From Heterostelium album PN500 (Eukaryota > Evosea > Eumycetozoa > Acytosteliales > Acytosteliaceae): a stretch of 64,000 nt of DNA. The stretch's first letter is position 1. Each line of letters starts with the position of its first letter. The translations under genes were made by a program, and so were the position numbers. The stretch is taken from the NCBI RefSeq assembly GCF_000004825.1, contig NW_008805063.1:1364857-1428856 (forward strand), written 5' to 3'. Positions 12,625-23,573 of this stretch are shown piece by piece. The notes under the pieces are model-generated. The model was given only the letters and a program-made list of their open reading frames with translations. It did not search any database and was not told the DNA's origin.

Positions 12625-15600
12625 TTATTTATCAGCGAACAAATAATTATCGACGGATTCCTTACCCGTAGTTGATTCACTTTTTTTTTTCATCAGCAGT
12701 GTGAACCTTGATTCATTGTTTGAATCTTGAATTTGACGCATACCCACTAATAAGATATTACCAGCACCATTTACGTCACGATTGATATAGACTGCTTCAC
12801 CATCCTCCAAGATGTACATCAGTCGAGTGTATCTCAGCTTTGACTCTGTTTGTTGACTATTGGGTGACCAAGATGTATGTTTAATATAGTTTTGCACCTT
12901 TGACTTTTCATAGTGTGATTTGTTCATCAAATAGATCTGCTCATTTTCAATGAGCTTTGGAGCAAACATCTAAAATACAATTATAAAAAAAAAAAAAAAA
13001 AGTAATACATATTAGTTAAATTTAAAAAAAGGTAAATATATATTTTAATAAATAATTACAAACCTTGGATGTATTATATTCATCTACGATGAGTAGGTCA
13101 ACCTTAACACCAGCAACTGAGAAAATATACTTTTGAAGAGACTCTGTTTCCTTGGAAATGTATGGTGCACTGGTTACTCCTTTCATACCTTTGACATACC
13201 CAAGGTGTCCAGGACCATTACCATAGACTAAATAAAAAAAAAAGTATTAGTTTGTTAGTGAAATAAAAAACAATTTAAAATTGATATTTACTAAATATTT
13301 GTCTCAAAGCATATCGTTCAGCCACTTCTTTGTCGTAAAAGACAGACTTGATTTCATTACAATTGTTGCAATGTGCCAACCATACACGATCTCGATCTTG
13401 GAATGCCTCATCTACATAATAGTTGTTGTATATTCCACAGTTCTTGCATTTCCACTTACGTCCTATTAAAAATAAAAGAAAATAATTAGTTTTAATGTAT
13501 GATTAAATTATTTATCATTTTACTTACTTTTTCATTTTCCTCTTTTATCTTTATCTTTGTCTTTGTCTTTATCTTTGTCTTTATCTTTATCCTCTTTCTT
13601 CTTTCTTCTTCTTCTTTTCCTTCTTCTTTCATCCTCCACCTTCTTCTTTCCTCTACTTCTTTTTCTACCTTTTTTTCTATCTTTCTGTTTCTCTTCTTCC
13701 TCCTCCTCTTCCTCTTCATCTTCATCTATCTTTCTTCTCTCTTCCTCTTCTTCTTTCTTCTTCTTTTCTTTTCTTTCTTTATCTATGAAATCGAGGCATA
13801 GCTTGCATGTCTTGGTTACTTTACCACTTTTGAAAAATACAGGAACTGTTCCCAATGGTTGATCCTTATAAACTGAATCGTGTCTACGGTTTGCACATTT
13901 GGACTTATCTGTAGGAGTTGTTGGTGTAGTTGTTGAAGATGTTGTAGTTGGAGGTGTGATTGTAGTTGGTATAGTAGTTGCCGATGATGTTGTTGTCGTA
14001 GAAGTTGTTGTAGTTGATGGTGTGCTAAATAATTTAGATGATTTTGTTGTTAGGAATGGTCCTAATATCTTTTCCCAACCATTAGCTTTCTGAAACTTGT
14101 CTCGGAACCATTCCTCGATATCCACCAGGAGCTCATGAATATCTGTATTTCCACTGGACCTTCCGTACTCGACAATCGGAAACAGTTGCTTAATGAATTT
14201 CGTCATTCTTTTCAGCCAATATGGGATGTTGAATTCGATATTCTTTAGCATTTCTACATATATACTTATTATTATTATATGTACATCATTGATTTTGTTG
14301 GTATGAGTACGCTTTCTATTAGGAAGTGATTGTGGGGGTGGATATGGTAGAAATTCATTGGGATATAGTTTATATAATTTATAAAGTGCGAGTTGGAAGT
14401 TGTAGTAGTTGATTTCTTGTTGCTTATATTTATAATATGATTTTCCTCTTAATTTCATTTTCTTTTTATCATCGTTGTCATCGTCGTCATCATCATCATC
14501 ATTATTATTATTATCTTCATATTCTAATATACTGAATCTATTATTACTATTAATACTACTACTACCAATGCTACTACTACTACCTTTACTTGTACTAATG
14601 TTATTATTCTTGTTGTTGTTGATATTTATTATATCGTTGATATCTCCTGTCTTCTTTGCTTTTTCTTCTCCAATTTTTCTATCCACGGCCATGATTGCGT
14701 GATTAAAAATTCTTCTATTCCTCCAATTCATTGCTATTTTTCTCCTCTGTAGAGATCTTAGGTGTTGTTCTGTGAATTCTGGTCCACCTCTGACAAGTTT
14801 ATATTCTGCGAAAGTGCTATAGTTCTCGTGACTATATCTAAAGTCTATATATATCTCGTAGGTCTGAATTGAAAGAATATCGTTCTCTTTGGAAGCTATT
14901 GTTTGACAAATGTATAAGTAAAAGTTTTTTTATATTTTAAAAAAAAAATTTTTGAGTCAATACATACATTTCAGAGAAGGAACATTATTTTCAAACTCTA
15001 ATAGCTTTGGACCCAAGTTCCTTTTTCTTTTGTAATTGGTGAAGCTAGATCCGGTGTGATATCTGTGACTTTTACTTTTGAGAACCATTACAGAATCCTT
15101 GAGGTCTTTGCAATGTTTCTCACCATCAAAATTATACTCTAACTGCTTGTTTAGATATAGATTTTTGAATGGAGATGGATCTACTGCCACTGGACACTTT
15201 AATTTGACAGGACAATTTACAGTTAGCTTACTGCTGCTTTTGGTATTATCTGTTGACTCTGAAATATATATATTTAGATTTAAAAAAACAATTAGTAAAC
15301 CATTGAGTCATTGATTGAAAATATTGTATTATTAATTTGTGCTTACCGCTTTTAAAAGAATAATTGAATGTTACAGCATCGGTCATGTAGTGATTCACCT
15401 CTGATAGTTTCTTTCCACACAACTTATTCAACTTTTGGAGATTTAACCATTGATCCACATCCTTTGGTTTATACAATAATAACTTTAGTTCATATCTATA
15501 GTATTTTAAACAAAATAAATTAATATTAAAAAAAAAAAAAAAAAAAAAGAAATTAATTTGTATTCTTACCCTTTGAAAATTGGCAGCAAAGAATAGTGGT

Positions 15601-18600
15601 AGGAGGCGCTATAGTCTAGGAGTTTCTTTTCAAATGATTTCCAGTAATGCCTTGGTATCTTTGGTACATTAGGCGATCTCGGCTTCCTAGGAATCCAAGG
15701 CTTTTCTTTTTGAAGGAAAAGGTTTCGCTTTCTACCTAAAAACTCTTTCTCTGTCTCTGGTTTGTCTACAGTAGGCGCTTGATCGTTTGCTACTTGGTCA
15801 GGTACTCGTACTCGATACACCGGATACTCTCGGTATTGGACTGGTACAAGGTCGGAATCAGATGAATCATCGGACGATTCAAGATCTGAATAGCTTAATA
15901 AAGTATCGTCAGATTCATTATCAGAGACCACTGATAGTTGATCAGGGATTATCATACTATCAGAGACTGACAATTGATTGGATAATTCTGATAGTTGATT
16001 GGAGCCTGATATTTGGTCTGAGACTGAGGCTATCAATTGACCTGACACTGGCAATTGATCTGAGACTGCTACTATATCAGAGACTTTATCCGAGATTACT
16101 ACTTGATATGGCACTATCTCTAGATCCGAGTCTGATAAATACATAGAGTCAGGATAAAGACCGTCTACTGCCTCATGGAAGAACTTGGTCAAGGAAGGAC
16201 TTAGAGATGAGGCATGATTGGTAGCAAATATTCTCTTTACCTTTCCACCGATTGAAACCAAGAGTTTAAAATTCCAAAGTTGTTGCTCGACTACATGTAC
16301 CGGTAACTTGTGGTTTTTGATAAGATTTGACAAAATGATTAGGTCTCTTTTACCAGATAAAATAATGGTCGGTGGACTTTGATATTGCAGTAACCATAAT
16401 AAGTGTCTTTCCAACAGTGGGTCAAATACATAGCCAATATCATAAATGGACTTTACCATCATAGGCCAGAGCTCGGTCCATGAAAATGAACAATGACCAT
16501 TCATGTAGCGGGCAAGAGCTGACAAGTTCAAAGCAGTTTCAGATTTCAATCTCTCTTCAGCTGGACAGTTTGGTTCAATTAATGGTGATAACATTGGGAG
16601 AAGATTCACACAATACGCTTCACCACCATGACAAAGATAATCTTCTGACGGTTGAATTGGAGGGATAATGGAAGGACCTAATACTCCTCTAGCCAAAAGT
16701 TGATCGATATCAAGGTTTCCACGTTCTAGCTCTTCCTTTAAGAATGAAATGAAATCCTGTTTCATTAGCTGTTCTTTGGATAGGAACACAGTGGCAGAAC
16801 CTTTGCTGGCACGAGGTTTTGTGGTTTGCGGTTCATGGTCTACTTCGTAGGGAGAGAGTGTAACTATAAGTACATCTGGAGTTGTATTAGAATTGATTGG
16901 TTGTCCATCGATTGGGTTGATAAATAAATGTTTAAGGACCGGTAGATTGATTAATTGATTTAATTGTTGTATAAATAATTCTGTTCTTTCCATATATTGA
17001 TTCCTTGTAGTGGATCTATCATAAAAGTTGTCGAGATGTTTGATAAACTCTTCTATTGCTTCTTCAATGAATTGTGTCTTGTATTGATTTTCTGGCATAT
17101 CCAATTTTTCTAATTGTTGATAGAGTATACTAAAATCTGTTTCCGCTTTGCTTGACTTGAAAAATTGGTGTCTCTTTTCAAAACCTTGTTTCAATTGTGT
17201 GATCAATGGAGTATCTAAATGAAAAGTAAAAAAAAATTATTAGCAAAAATTAAATAAAAAAAGATGTGTGTGATTGATTTACCATTATCAAAGATAGACT
17301 GAGCTGGAGCATCAAGCATGATCTCATCGGTTGGTTGATGAGAATTGCAATTCTCGGAAGCACGAATATTCCAATAGGAATATTCCTCAAGCTGTGGATC
17401 CATAGCCAGAAAGTACCCGAATGGTCTATCTACTTCGTGTAGAAATTTACTGATCTTGGTAAAGTAGTCCGAACCATAGAACCCATGACTCGTAGTTGGG
17501 AAATCCTTGTAAATATCAAACCGTTGGAGTCGCTCTAAAATCCTAGAACAATCGTTTAAAATATCATTTGAAATATTTTTAAAATCTAAAAAAAAAAATT
17601 GTTAAAAACAATTAAAAAATTGGAATTTAATTTAAATATTTACCTTTATCTATCTCCAATAGAAATTTGTATAGATAAAAAGATTTGGTAAGATCACAAT
17701 CCAATATATCTTTATTCTTCATTACAACTTTTAAGCATCTGTTAAAAAGATGATCGAGTCCCAACTCTCTATGCTTTGATGTGGTTTGAAATTTAGATAC
17801 TTGTTGGAAATCGTATTCCCTAAAATACTGAATAGATTCTTTATGGTAATAAAAAATTAATAAATAAATAATTTAAATAAATATATCTATTTTTTCATAC
17901 CAAAAGTCCAATCAAGTTGATTGATTTTATGTTGAAAAGCTGGATCGGTTTCTAGATATAATATCATTCTCAAAATAGAATTGTGATCAATCCAGTGGTG
18001 AGCTTTTAGTTGATTCTCACTACATCTGTTGTAGGTTTTAACCAACTCTTCATATTGTTTCTTTGACAAAAATCCAATCTGAAATTAAAGAAAATGAATG
18101 TTAACCACTATCAAAGTTTGTTATTTTTAATTTTTTTTATATCTTACCAAATGATATTCAGAAAGAAATCTTAGAATATCTGAATTATTATGGTTGTTGT
18201 TTTTTATATTGAAGATTTCTTTTAGAAATATATTTAGTTGTTTCATGATATGATTCAACATTAACATAATATGAGAGTTGAAGTGATTCATTATTGCAGT
18301 GGTGAATTGACTTGTCATATGATCTGTTGTTGATTTGAATAGATTATTATTATTATTGAGTTCATTATTGATGTTGTTTCTTTTCATGAACTCTTCTATA
18401 TCTTTTTTAATAAGTTGTCTATAGGTAGTAAAAAAAAATAATTAAAATTAGGATGTGCAATTATATGTTTTAACTTTTAAACTTTAAAAAAAAGCATTGA
18501 ACATTGTTGTTAAATTTTTTTCAAAAAAGTTACATACTTTGATTTTTTTAAATTAAAATCCCTTTGAATATTGAAATAATCGGACCTGTTCTTTTCTCTG

Positions 18601-18953
18601 TATAATTTATCTTGAATTATTTTTTCTGTTACATATTCTTTTCTTTGCAATAATCTATATATACAATATACAACTATATTATGATTTAATACTAAAAATT
18701 TTGTTGGAGAATATTCATTAAAAATAACTTTTATATCTTTTCTATCTCGTAAGGAGCCATCTATAAATGATTTAAATTTATCTATTGGCTCCCTACCAAT
18801 CAAGTGATGATTTTTGAGTAAAAAGATATTTAAAAATAATGCAAATATTGATTCTACATCACGAATAAAAATACTATTTTCAAAAAATATACTTTTTAGA
18901 GTTGAATCTGAAATTATATTATTGAAATGAGTAAACTGTGTGGTAAATGACAT
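12625..18953 (-). CDS. Fanzor-like (TnpB/OrfB family) RuvC nuclease gene, 12 exons, with one in-frame TGA
   Basis: Twelve exons join with GT-AG sites in one consistent phase: 18953-18538, 18418-18148, 18078-17901, 17838-17644, 17585-17283, 17214-15570, 15495-15347, 15258-14968, 14895-13528, 13462-13292, 13227-13064 and 12969-12625, about 1831 codons. The C-terminal part shows the TnpB/Fanzor pattern: motif I VAVDPSPFKN (Asp about 1079), then SKSHRYHTGSSFTNYKRKRN; YGNGPGHLG..KGVTSAPY; motif II IVDEYNTSK (Glu about 1712); motif III INRDVNGAGNILL (Asp about 1782). Fanzors are eukaryotic RNA-guided nucleases related to IS605 TnpB. Oddities: a TGA at 13532-13534 just before a donor; no cysteines between motifs II and III, where a zinc ribbon is expected, although CKNC and CNNC pairs (about 1611-1640) precede motif II; low-complexity K/E/D tracts; and about 1050 residues before motif I with no recognised domain. 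The 5' exons could belong to another gene, but phase and spacing favour one. Confidence 0.72.
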
Positions 18954-19310
18954 TTTGATAATTATATAAAGATATCTATTGTGAGAATAAAAATTAAAAA
19001 ATATTATAATTGAAAGAATGAAATATATATAATAAATAAATAAAAAAAAAACAAAATAAAATAAATAAATAAATAAAATAAAATAAAATAAAAACTATAA
19101 AACTACATGTTGTGCTATTAGATAATTAAAAAAACTAAAAAAATAAAAACTTAAATGAGAAAGAAAAGAGATAATAGTACAAGTTTAAAACTAGAATAAC
19201 ATTGTTTGATGTTTATTCGAACAATAACTAGAAAGAAAATTGGAAAAGAATATTCCAAAATAAGTAAAATATTTAAGATAAATATATCTATAAACTATAT
19301 ACAATAAATA
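18954..19310. other. Upstream region of the Fanzor-like gene
   Basis: This stretch is dominated by A-rich simple sequence, including short runs of AAATA and AAAT at 19035-19092. No open frame or structured element is visible. It should contain the promoter of the minus-strand gene. Confidence 0.5.
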
Positions 19311-19500
19311 TTATCTGTCGAATTTGCAACACACACACAAGGATATCAAACAACCATCGTAAACAAAAAAATATTATTTGTAGAATTTGCAACACACACA
19401 ATCCCGATGTCAAACGACCATAGTAAAAATTAAATTTGCAACACACACACAACCCTGATATCAAACAACCATAGTAAAAAATATTTGATTTTATTTGCAA
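19311..19500. repeat. Minisatellite, three-plus units of about 60 bp, copy A
   Basis: Units at 19311-19373, 19374-19430 and 19431-19490, plus a partial unit, share TTTGCAACACACACAA, then GATATCAAACAACCATAGT. A second array at 23574-23730 matches unit for unit: first unit with TATCTGTCGAATTTG, second with AATCCCGAT. The whole block was therefore duplicated, not just one unit. Flanking bases on both sides also show weak similarity. Confidence 0.85.
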
Positions 19501-20794
19501 CTCCCCTTCCTTTTTTTCTAAAAGTTAAATATACTATATTTTTAATCTTACCTCTCAATTGTGATGATTCATTGGATAACAACAAAAATCGTGATTTGCA
19601 GACCACTATGTTTTTACTTGTTTTGTTTAAACTTTTTAGGACGTCCTAAAAAGGAGCCAAACCTGTTAACACATTGAATAACTAAAGTCATAAAAAAAAA
19701 AATACAAATGTGCTATGGTTTTGTCCAAAAACTAAAAAATGGAAAAAAAAAATTTTAAATCATAGAGAAGTTCACATTTAAAAAACAAAGATTTTTTTTC
19801 GATCTAATTTTCACAACTATTTTCTGGGATTTATTTTTTGAGTTGAAAAAATCGGTTTTTTTGTGTTTTATTATGACTTAAGTTAGGCTCTTCGGACTTT
19901 TTTTTTTTTTTTATAACTAAAGTTCGTGGTTTTCGAACATAAGTCACAATTCAAATTTTTTTACGTTCTCAAATTTCAATGATTTGTTCAAAAAAAAAAA
20001 AAAAATTAAACAAAGGTACAAAAAAAAAAATTAAACAAAGGTACCTCTTCATTTAAATAAATTGTTACAATCAAACAGGATACCTTTTAATTGAGACACA
20101 TGATGAGTCTGGCATTCAATGTACTTCAACCATTGATTAAAGTGATTTTGTAAAGAAATTCCCATTTTTATCTATGTAGGATTATTTAATAAATATATAT
20201 ATAACAATTTTCAATCATAAAATTCACAAATAAAATAAAAATAATAGTCAGGCCATATTGGAGCTACACAATGATATGAGAACCAAAGAAATGTACTTCA
20301 ATCTCAACAATCAATCGATCTACTAACTATATCATTTAGAACTCGTCAAATGGCCAAGTGTTAATTACACTATGGAATGAATCAAAAAAAACAGCAATTT
20401 TCGAATGATAAATGACTGCATCGAAATGTAGGATCTACATTACAGCTATGTTATATGCTATCGGTAATGATCATTTCGAACAATAAAGTGGTTGCAAGAG
20501 ACAGAACTGAGCAATCAAGTTTGAAGCCCCTTAACTTGAAAGTATAAATCTAACTATCATCATCTATTACCTTATATGTATTTAAAAACAGTGTAAAAGC
20601 ATAGTTGTAACAAACAACCACAGGCGAATTCATTCAACAGCTCACCCAACCATGGTTCTCATTCATGTACTGTATAAAGTAAATTTATTTACATTACTAT
20701 CTGTTTATAACTTTTTTATGATAAACTATTGTTTATTTTTTTTTTTCAATGTTAACATATAAAATAATTGAAAAAGATAAAAATATAAATCAAT
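19501..20794. other. Gene-poor region with a 22-bp palindrome and homopolymer runs
   Basis: No gene is supported here. It holds a perfect 22-bp palindrome at 19632-19653, an imperfect inverted repeat at about 19869-19951, a short direct duplication at about 19992-20043 (TTAAACAAAGGTAC), and a 38-codon minus-strand frame from ATG 20166 that resembles a lone first exon (MGISLQNHFNQWLKYIE) but has no downstream partner. From 20220 to 20690 the sequence is somewhat less AT-rich, without a usable frame. Confidence 0.5.
19632..19653. repeat. Perfect 22-bp palindrome
   Basis: The half-site CTTTTTAGGAC is followed directly by its exact reverse complement. The GC-rich centre (AGGACGTCCT) stands out in very AT-rich DNA. 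It could be a protein-binding site or the end of a lost element. No second copy occurs in the window. Confidence 0.85.
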
Positions 20795-21636
20795 ATGACA
20801 GATACAAACTCTATCGATTCTTGTGATAGTTGGGAGTCACAACTTACTCAGTTATCACCTCGTGCGCTAGAGAGACAGAATACCTTAAAGCAAAACAATA
20901 ATCAAGATAAAAGATTAGAAATATTCGATCAATCAGAACAATTGAATAATATTATTAACGAAAACAATAGCAATAATAATGATAGTGGTAGTAATAGTAA
21001 TAGTGGTAGTAATAGTGGTAGTAATAGTAATAGTAATAGTAATAGTGGTAGTAATAGTAATAGTAATAGTAATAGTAATAGTAATAGTAATAGTAATAGT
21101 AATAACATACACTAGTACCTCAGAAATCGTGAATAACTTTTAAATATGATTTGATCTTTTTCAAGAATACAACATCTGAAGTGGGTGAGTCTCATGAACA
21201 ATTTGAGAGAGACAATTCATTACATGAGCAACAACAAACGCAATTGGAGAAAGATATAGAAGAAACAAATGAAAAAAGATTTGCTTTGAAATTACAAGAG
21301 CAATATATAGTGCAACGAGAATTACAACAACAACAACAACAATTACAACAACAACAATTACAACAATTACAACAATTACAACAATTACAACAACAAAGTA
21401 ATAGTATTAATAATAGTGATATCAATAATAATAATCCAAAACTAGTCGAAGTAATTAAGTCTATCAATGATACATTTTATAGAGTATGTTCAGCTACGAA
21501 AGAAGAGTATGACAAAGGTTTCAAAGAGTTAGAGGATAGGTACTATATAAAAATTGGACGTGCATCTGTTACCAGAGAGAATGAGATTCAAAGAGTGAAA
21601 GAATTATACAGTTACTCGACCAACAAGCACCCATAA
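20795..21636 (+). CDS. Asn/Ser- and Gln-rich protein of unknown function, probably two exons
   Basis: The first part starts MTDTNSIDSCDSWESQLTQL and runs into a (Ser-Asn)n tract encoded by AGTAAT repeats, then meets a TAG. A second open stretch begins near 21170, is coiled-coil-like and Gln-rich (QLEKDIEETNEKRF, then poly-Q), and ends SVTRENEIQRVKELYSYSTNKHP with TAA at 21634-21636. An intron must join them, but the junction is ambiguous: each AGTAAT repeat offers a GTAATA donor. Pairing one of these with the acceptor CTGAAG at about 21180 keeps the frame open. No domain is recognised. Repeat length in the donor region may vary between strains. Confidence 0.55.
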
Positions 21637-21999
21637 TAGTAATATCAATAATAATATTTTTGATATGATTGTTGTTCATTTACTGTAAATAAATAAAATG
21701 TTAATAATTTGATCGTACTCTCTAAGTAATCTCTTCATTTCTGTAAATAACCTCATTAAAATGTAACTTTAAATCATGATGGTTTTGGTGATCATGAGTT
21801 GGGTGATTTTGATAAAGGAGATTCTGATGTGTTGTTGTTTCTTTTGTGTAGTCTTTTTTTTGTTTTTGTTTTTGAAATTGTTCTTGCTCTTGCTTGTAAC
21901 CATAAATCGAATAAAATAAAAAAAAACCACTCAGATCACATTAACCCCACTAATTTTTAATTTTTACTTTTTTTTTAAAATTAATGCCCAGGCGAAAGT

Positions 22000-22510
22000 T
22001 GTTGGGAGCAGGTTTTGTTTTGTGATTGCGTACTGAAGCTGTAGAAACAACAATATTGTGGTGTAAAGGTAGGAAATGGTATCTTGAAAGAGCACATGTT
22101 CATAAATTACAGGCACTGGATGGTATTCTAGAAGATAGAGATGTTGTATATTATTGCTGTTGATTAAAAGTAAAATAGTATGTTGGTGTCGATTCCATTG
22201 CCATTTGTGGTTTCTCTTACGATTTCATCGGTCTCTTCCACAACTAATTCCTCTTCTTGTCGGGTTCTACTATAGTGGTATACTACTTGCTGTTTGACTT
22301 CTTCCTATACTTGACCAACTACTGTTTCGCGCATTGATCATCCCATACATAACTGTTGGTCGCTGCTGCTATGGGTAGTTTATGCTATCATTGTTGTTGT
22401 TTTGTAGTTGTAGAAGTAGAGGCTGGTACTTGAAACCACTAGATGATCCTGTCCTTGTTAATGGACTACTTGGTTTGACATTGCCTTTAGATTCAATTTT
22501 CTGGAAATTA
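22000..22510. pseudogene. Decayed coding fragments of unknown origin
   Basis: On the minus strand, from about 22510 down, the sequence reads like coding in pieces: IESKGNVKPSSPLTRTG, then RPTVMYGMINARNSSWSS, then RTRQEEELVVEETDEIV, with stops and frame changes between them. On the plus strand at 22044-22180 a separate piece reads CKGRKWYLERAHVHKLQALD. Base composition is clearly less AT-rich than the flanks. No family can be named, and nothing suggests a working gene. Confidence 0.45.
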
Positions 22511-22864
22511 TTATAGATAATCAAATTATTAATAGGATAAAATATAATCTAGATTAATTTATAAAAATTGTCAATTATATTAGATCATAGATACATTTAT
22601 ACTATAATCTACTTACTTTAATCAGATGTAGAATCAAATACTCTACTGCTTTGTAAAATATAACTATTCGTAATGTTACAATCATACTGAGAACTGTATT
22701 TATAATTTGTCGATTATTTATCATCAGTTCACATTGAATAATATACTTTGATATAAAAGATATATATTATAAACAATAAAACTTGCTGATCATATTTGTA
22801 TTTTTGACAAAAATAAAAAAGAATTTTCTTTGATAGCAATGGTTTAACAAAACAAAACTGGCTG

Positions 22865-22880
22865 TAAACCCCGGGGTTTA
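22865..22880. repeat. Perfect 16-bp GC-core palindrome
   Basis: TAAACCCC is followed by GGGGTTTA, an exact inverted pair whose core is eight consecutive G/C bases. Such a run is rare in this composition. Its role is unknown. Confidence 0.8.
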
Positions 22881-23050
22881 AAATTATGTTATCTTACAAT
22901 GTTAAACTAGAATTAAATGAGATCGAGCCCATCATTGAGTTCAAAGATTATAGATTTAAAACTTAATATACCGATTAAGTTTTCTAATAAATATGAATAG
23001 AGACATTTAAAAAAAAACCTTTTTTTTATTAAAACAAATATTGATTTATT

Positions 23051-23401
23051 TTATTTATTTAATGGAATTTCTTCAATATATAGAAAATTGATACCTTCTT
23101 TTATTTTATTATACAATTCAGGATAAAGGATAGGATACAGGTTATAACTACGTTCCTTAAAGTATACATCAAGAAGTAAAGTTGGAAACATTTTTTTGAT
23201 TTCGCCTAATAAAGACCAACTTTCAGTTGAAATAACTAATTTTTTAAGGGCTGTGAATTTGCTAACATATTCAAAGAGATTGTTTAATTGAATGTGATTT
23301 TCTGATTTGATATCCATATATAAAACTTGAATGTTGTTGAATCTGTAGATTGAGGTCGTTTTTGCCAGGTCTAGTATATAAACCATTGTTTCTAAAAACA
23401 T
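23051..23401 (-). CDS. Short orphan reading frame, possible fragment of a larger dictyostelid gene
   Basis: The frame of 116 codons begins MFLETMVYILDLAKTTSIYRF and contains leucine-rich spacing (VSKFTALKKLVISTESWSLL) like the final repeats of an LRR or FNIP-type protein. It ends LYIEEIPLNK. The sequence just before ATG, TTTTTAG, could equally be a splice acceptor, in which case this is a last exon whose upstream exons are missing. No coding lies upstream until 24008 on the other strand. I regard it as either a small gene or a remnant. Confidence 0.4.
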   Translation of the reverse strand: MFLETMVYILDLAKTTSIYRFNNIQVLYMDIKSENHIQLNNLFEYVSKFTALKKLVISTESWSLLGEIKKMFPTLLLDVYFKERSYNLYPILYPELYNKIKEGINFLYIEEIPLNK

Positions 23402-23573
23402 TAAAACTATTTAATAAATCTATTATATTTTAGTAAAACTAATAAAAAATAATTTTTAAAAATAAAAGATTATAGTTCTTGATAAAAGAATAGAACAAGT
23501 ATAAGAAAATGAAAAGGTGTTCATTCTTATTAAAGTCCAAAAATTTAGTAATCTATTTATTCTAAAAAAAACA

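Larger units (their letters stand above)
21637..23050. other. Gene-poor region with decayed coding sequence
   Basis: Apart from the relics annotated at about 22000-22510 and a 16-bp palindrome at 22865-22880, this region is AT-rich and I see no gene in it. Confidence 0.5.

Noticed and set aside
13499-13862. Plus-strand frames rich in Ser, Leu and Phe
   Set aside because: Complement of the K/E/D-rich tract of the Fanzor-like gene.
19311-19500. CRISPR-like array
   Set aside because: Unit spacing is superficially regular, but the intervals are not unique spacers, the genome is eukaryotic, and the units are imperfect minisatellite copies.
18954-20794. Terminal inverted repeats bounding the Fanzor-like gene as a transposon
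   Set aside because: No pair of matching ends could be found between 11.8-12.6 kb and 19-20.8 kb, so mobility is not supported.
21620-21640. ACCCATAA, similar to an upstream element of dictyostelid small RNA genes
   Set aside because: It overlaps the final codons of the Q-rich gene, and no structured RNA follows at the usual distance.
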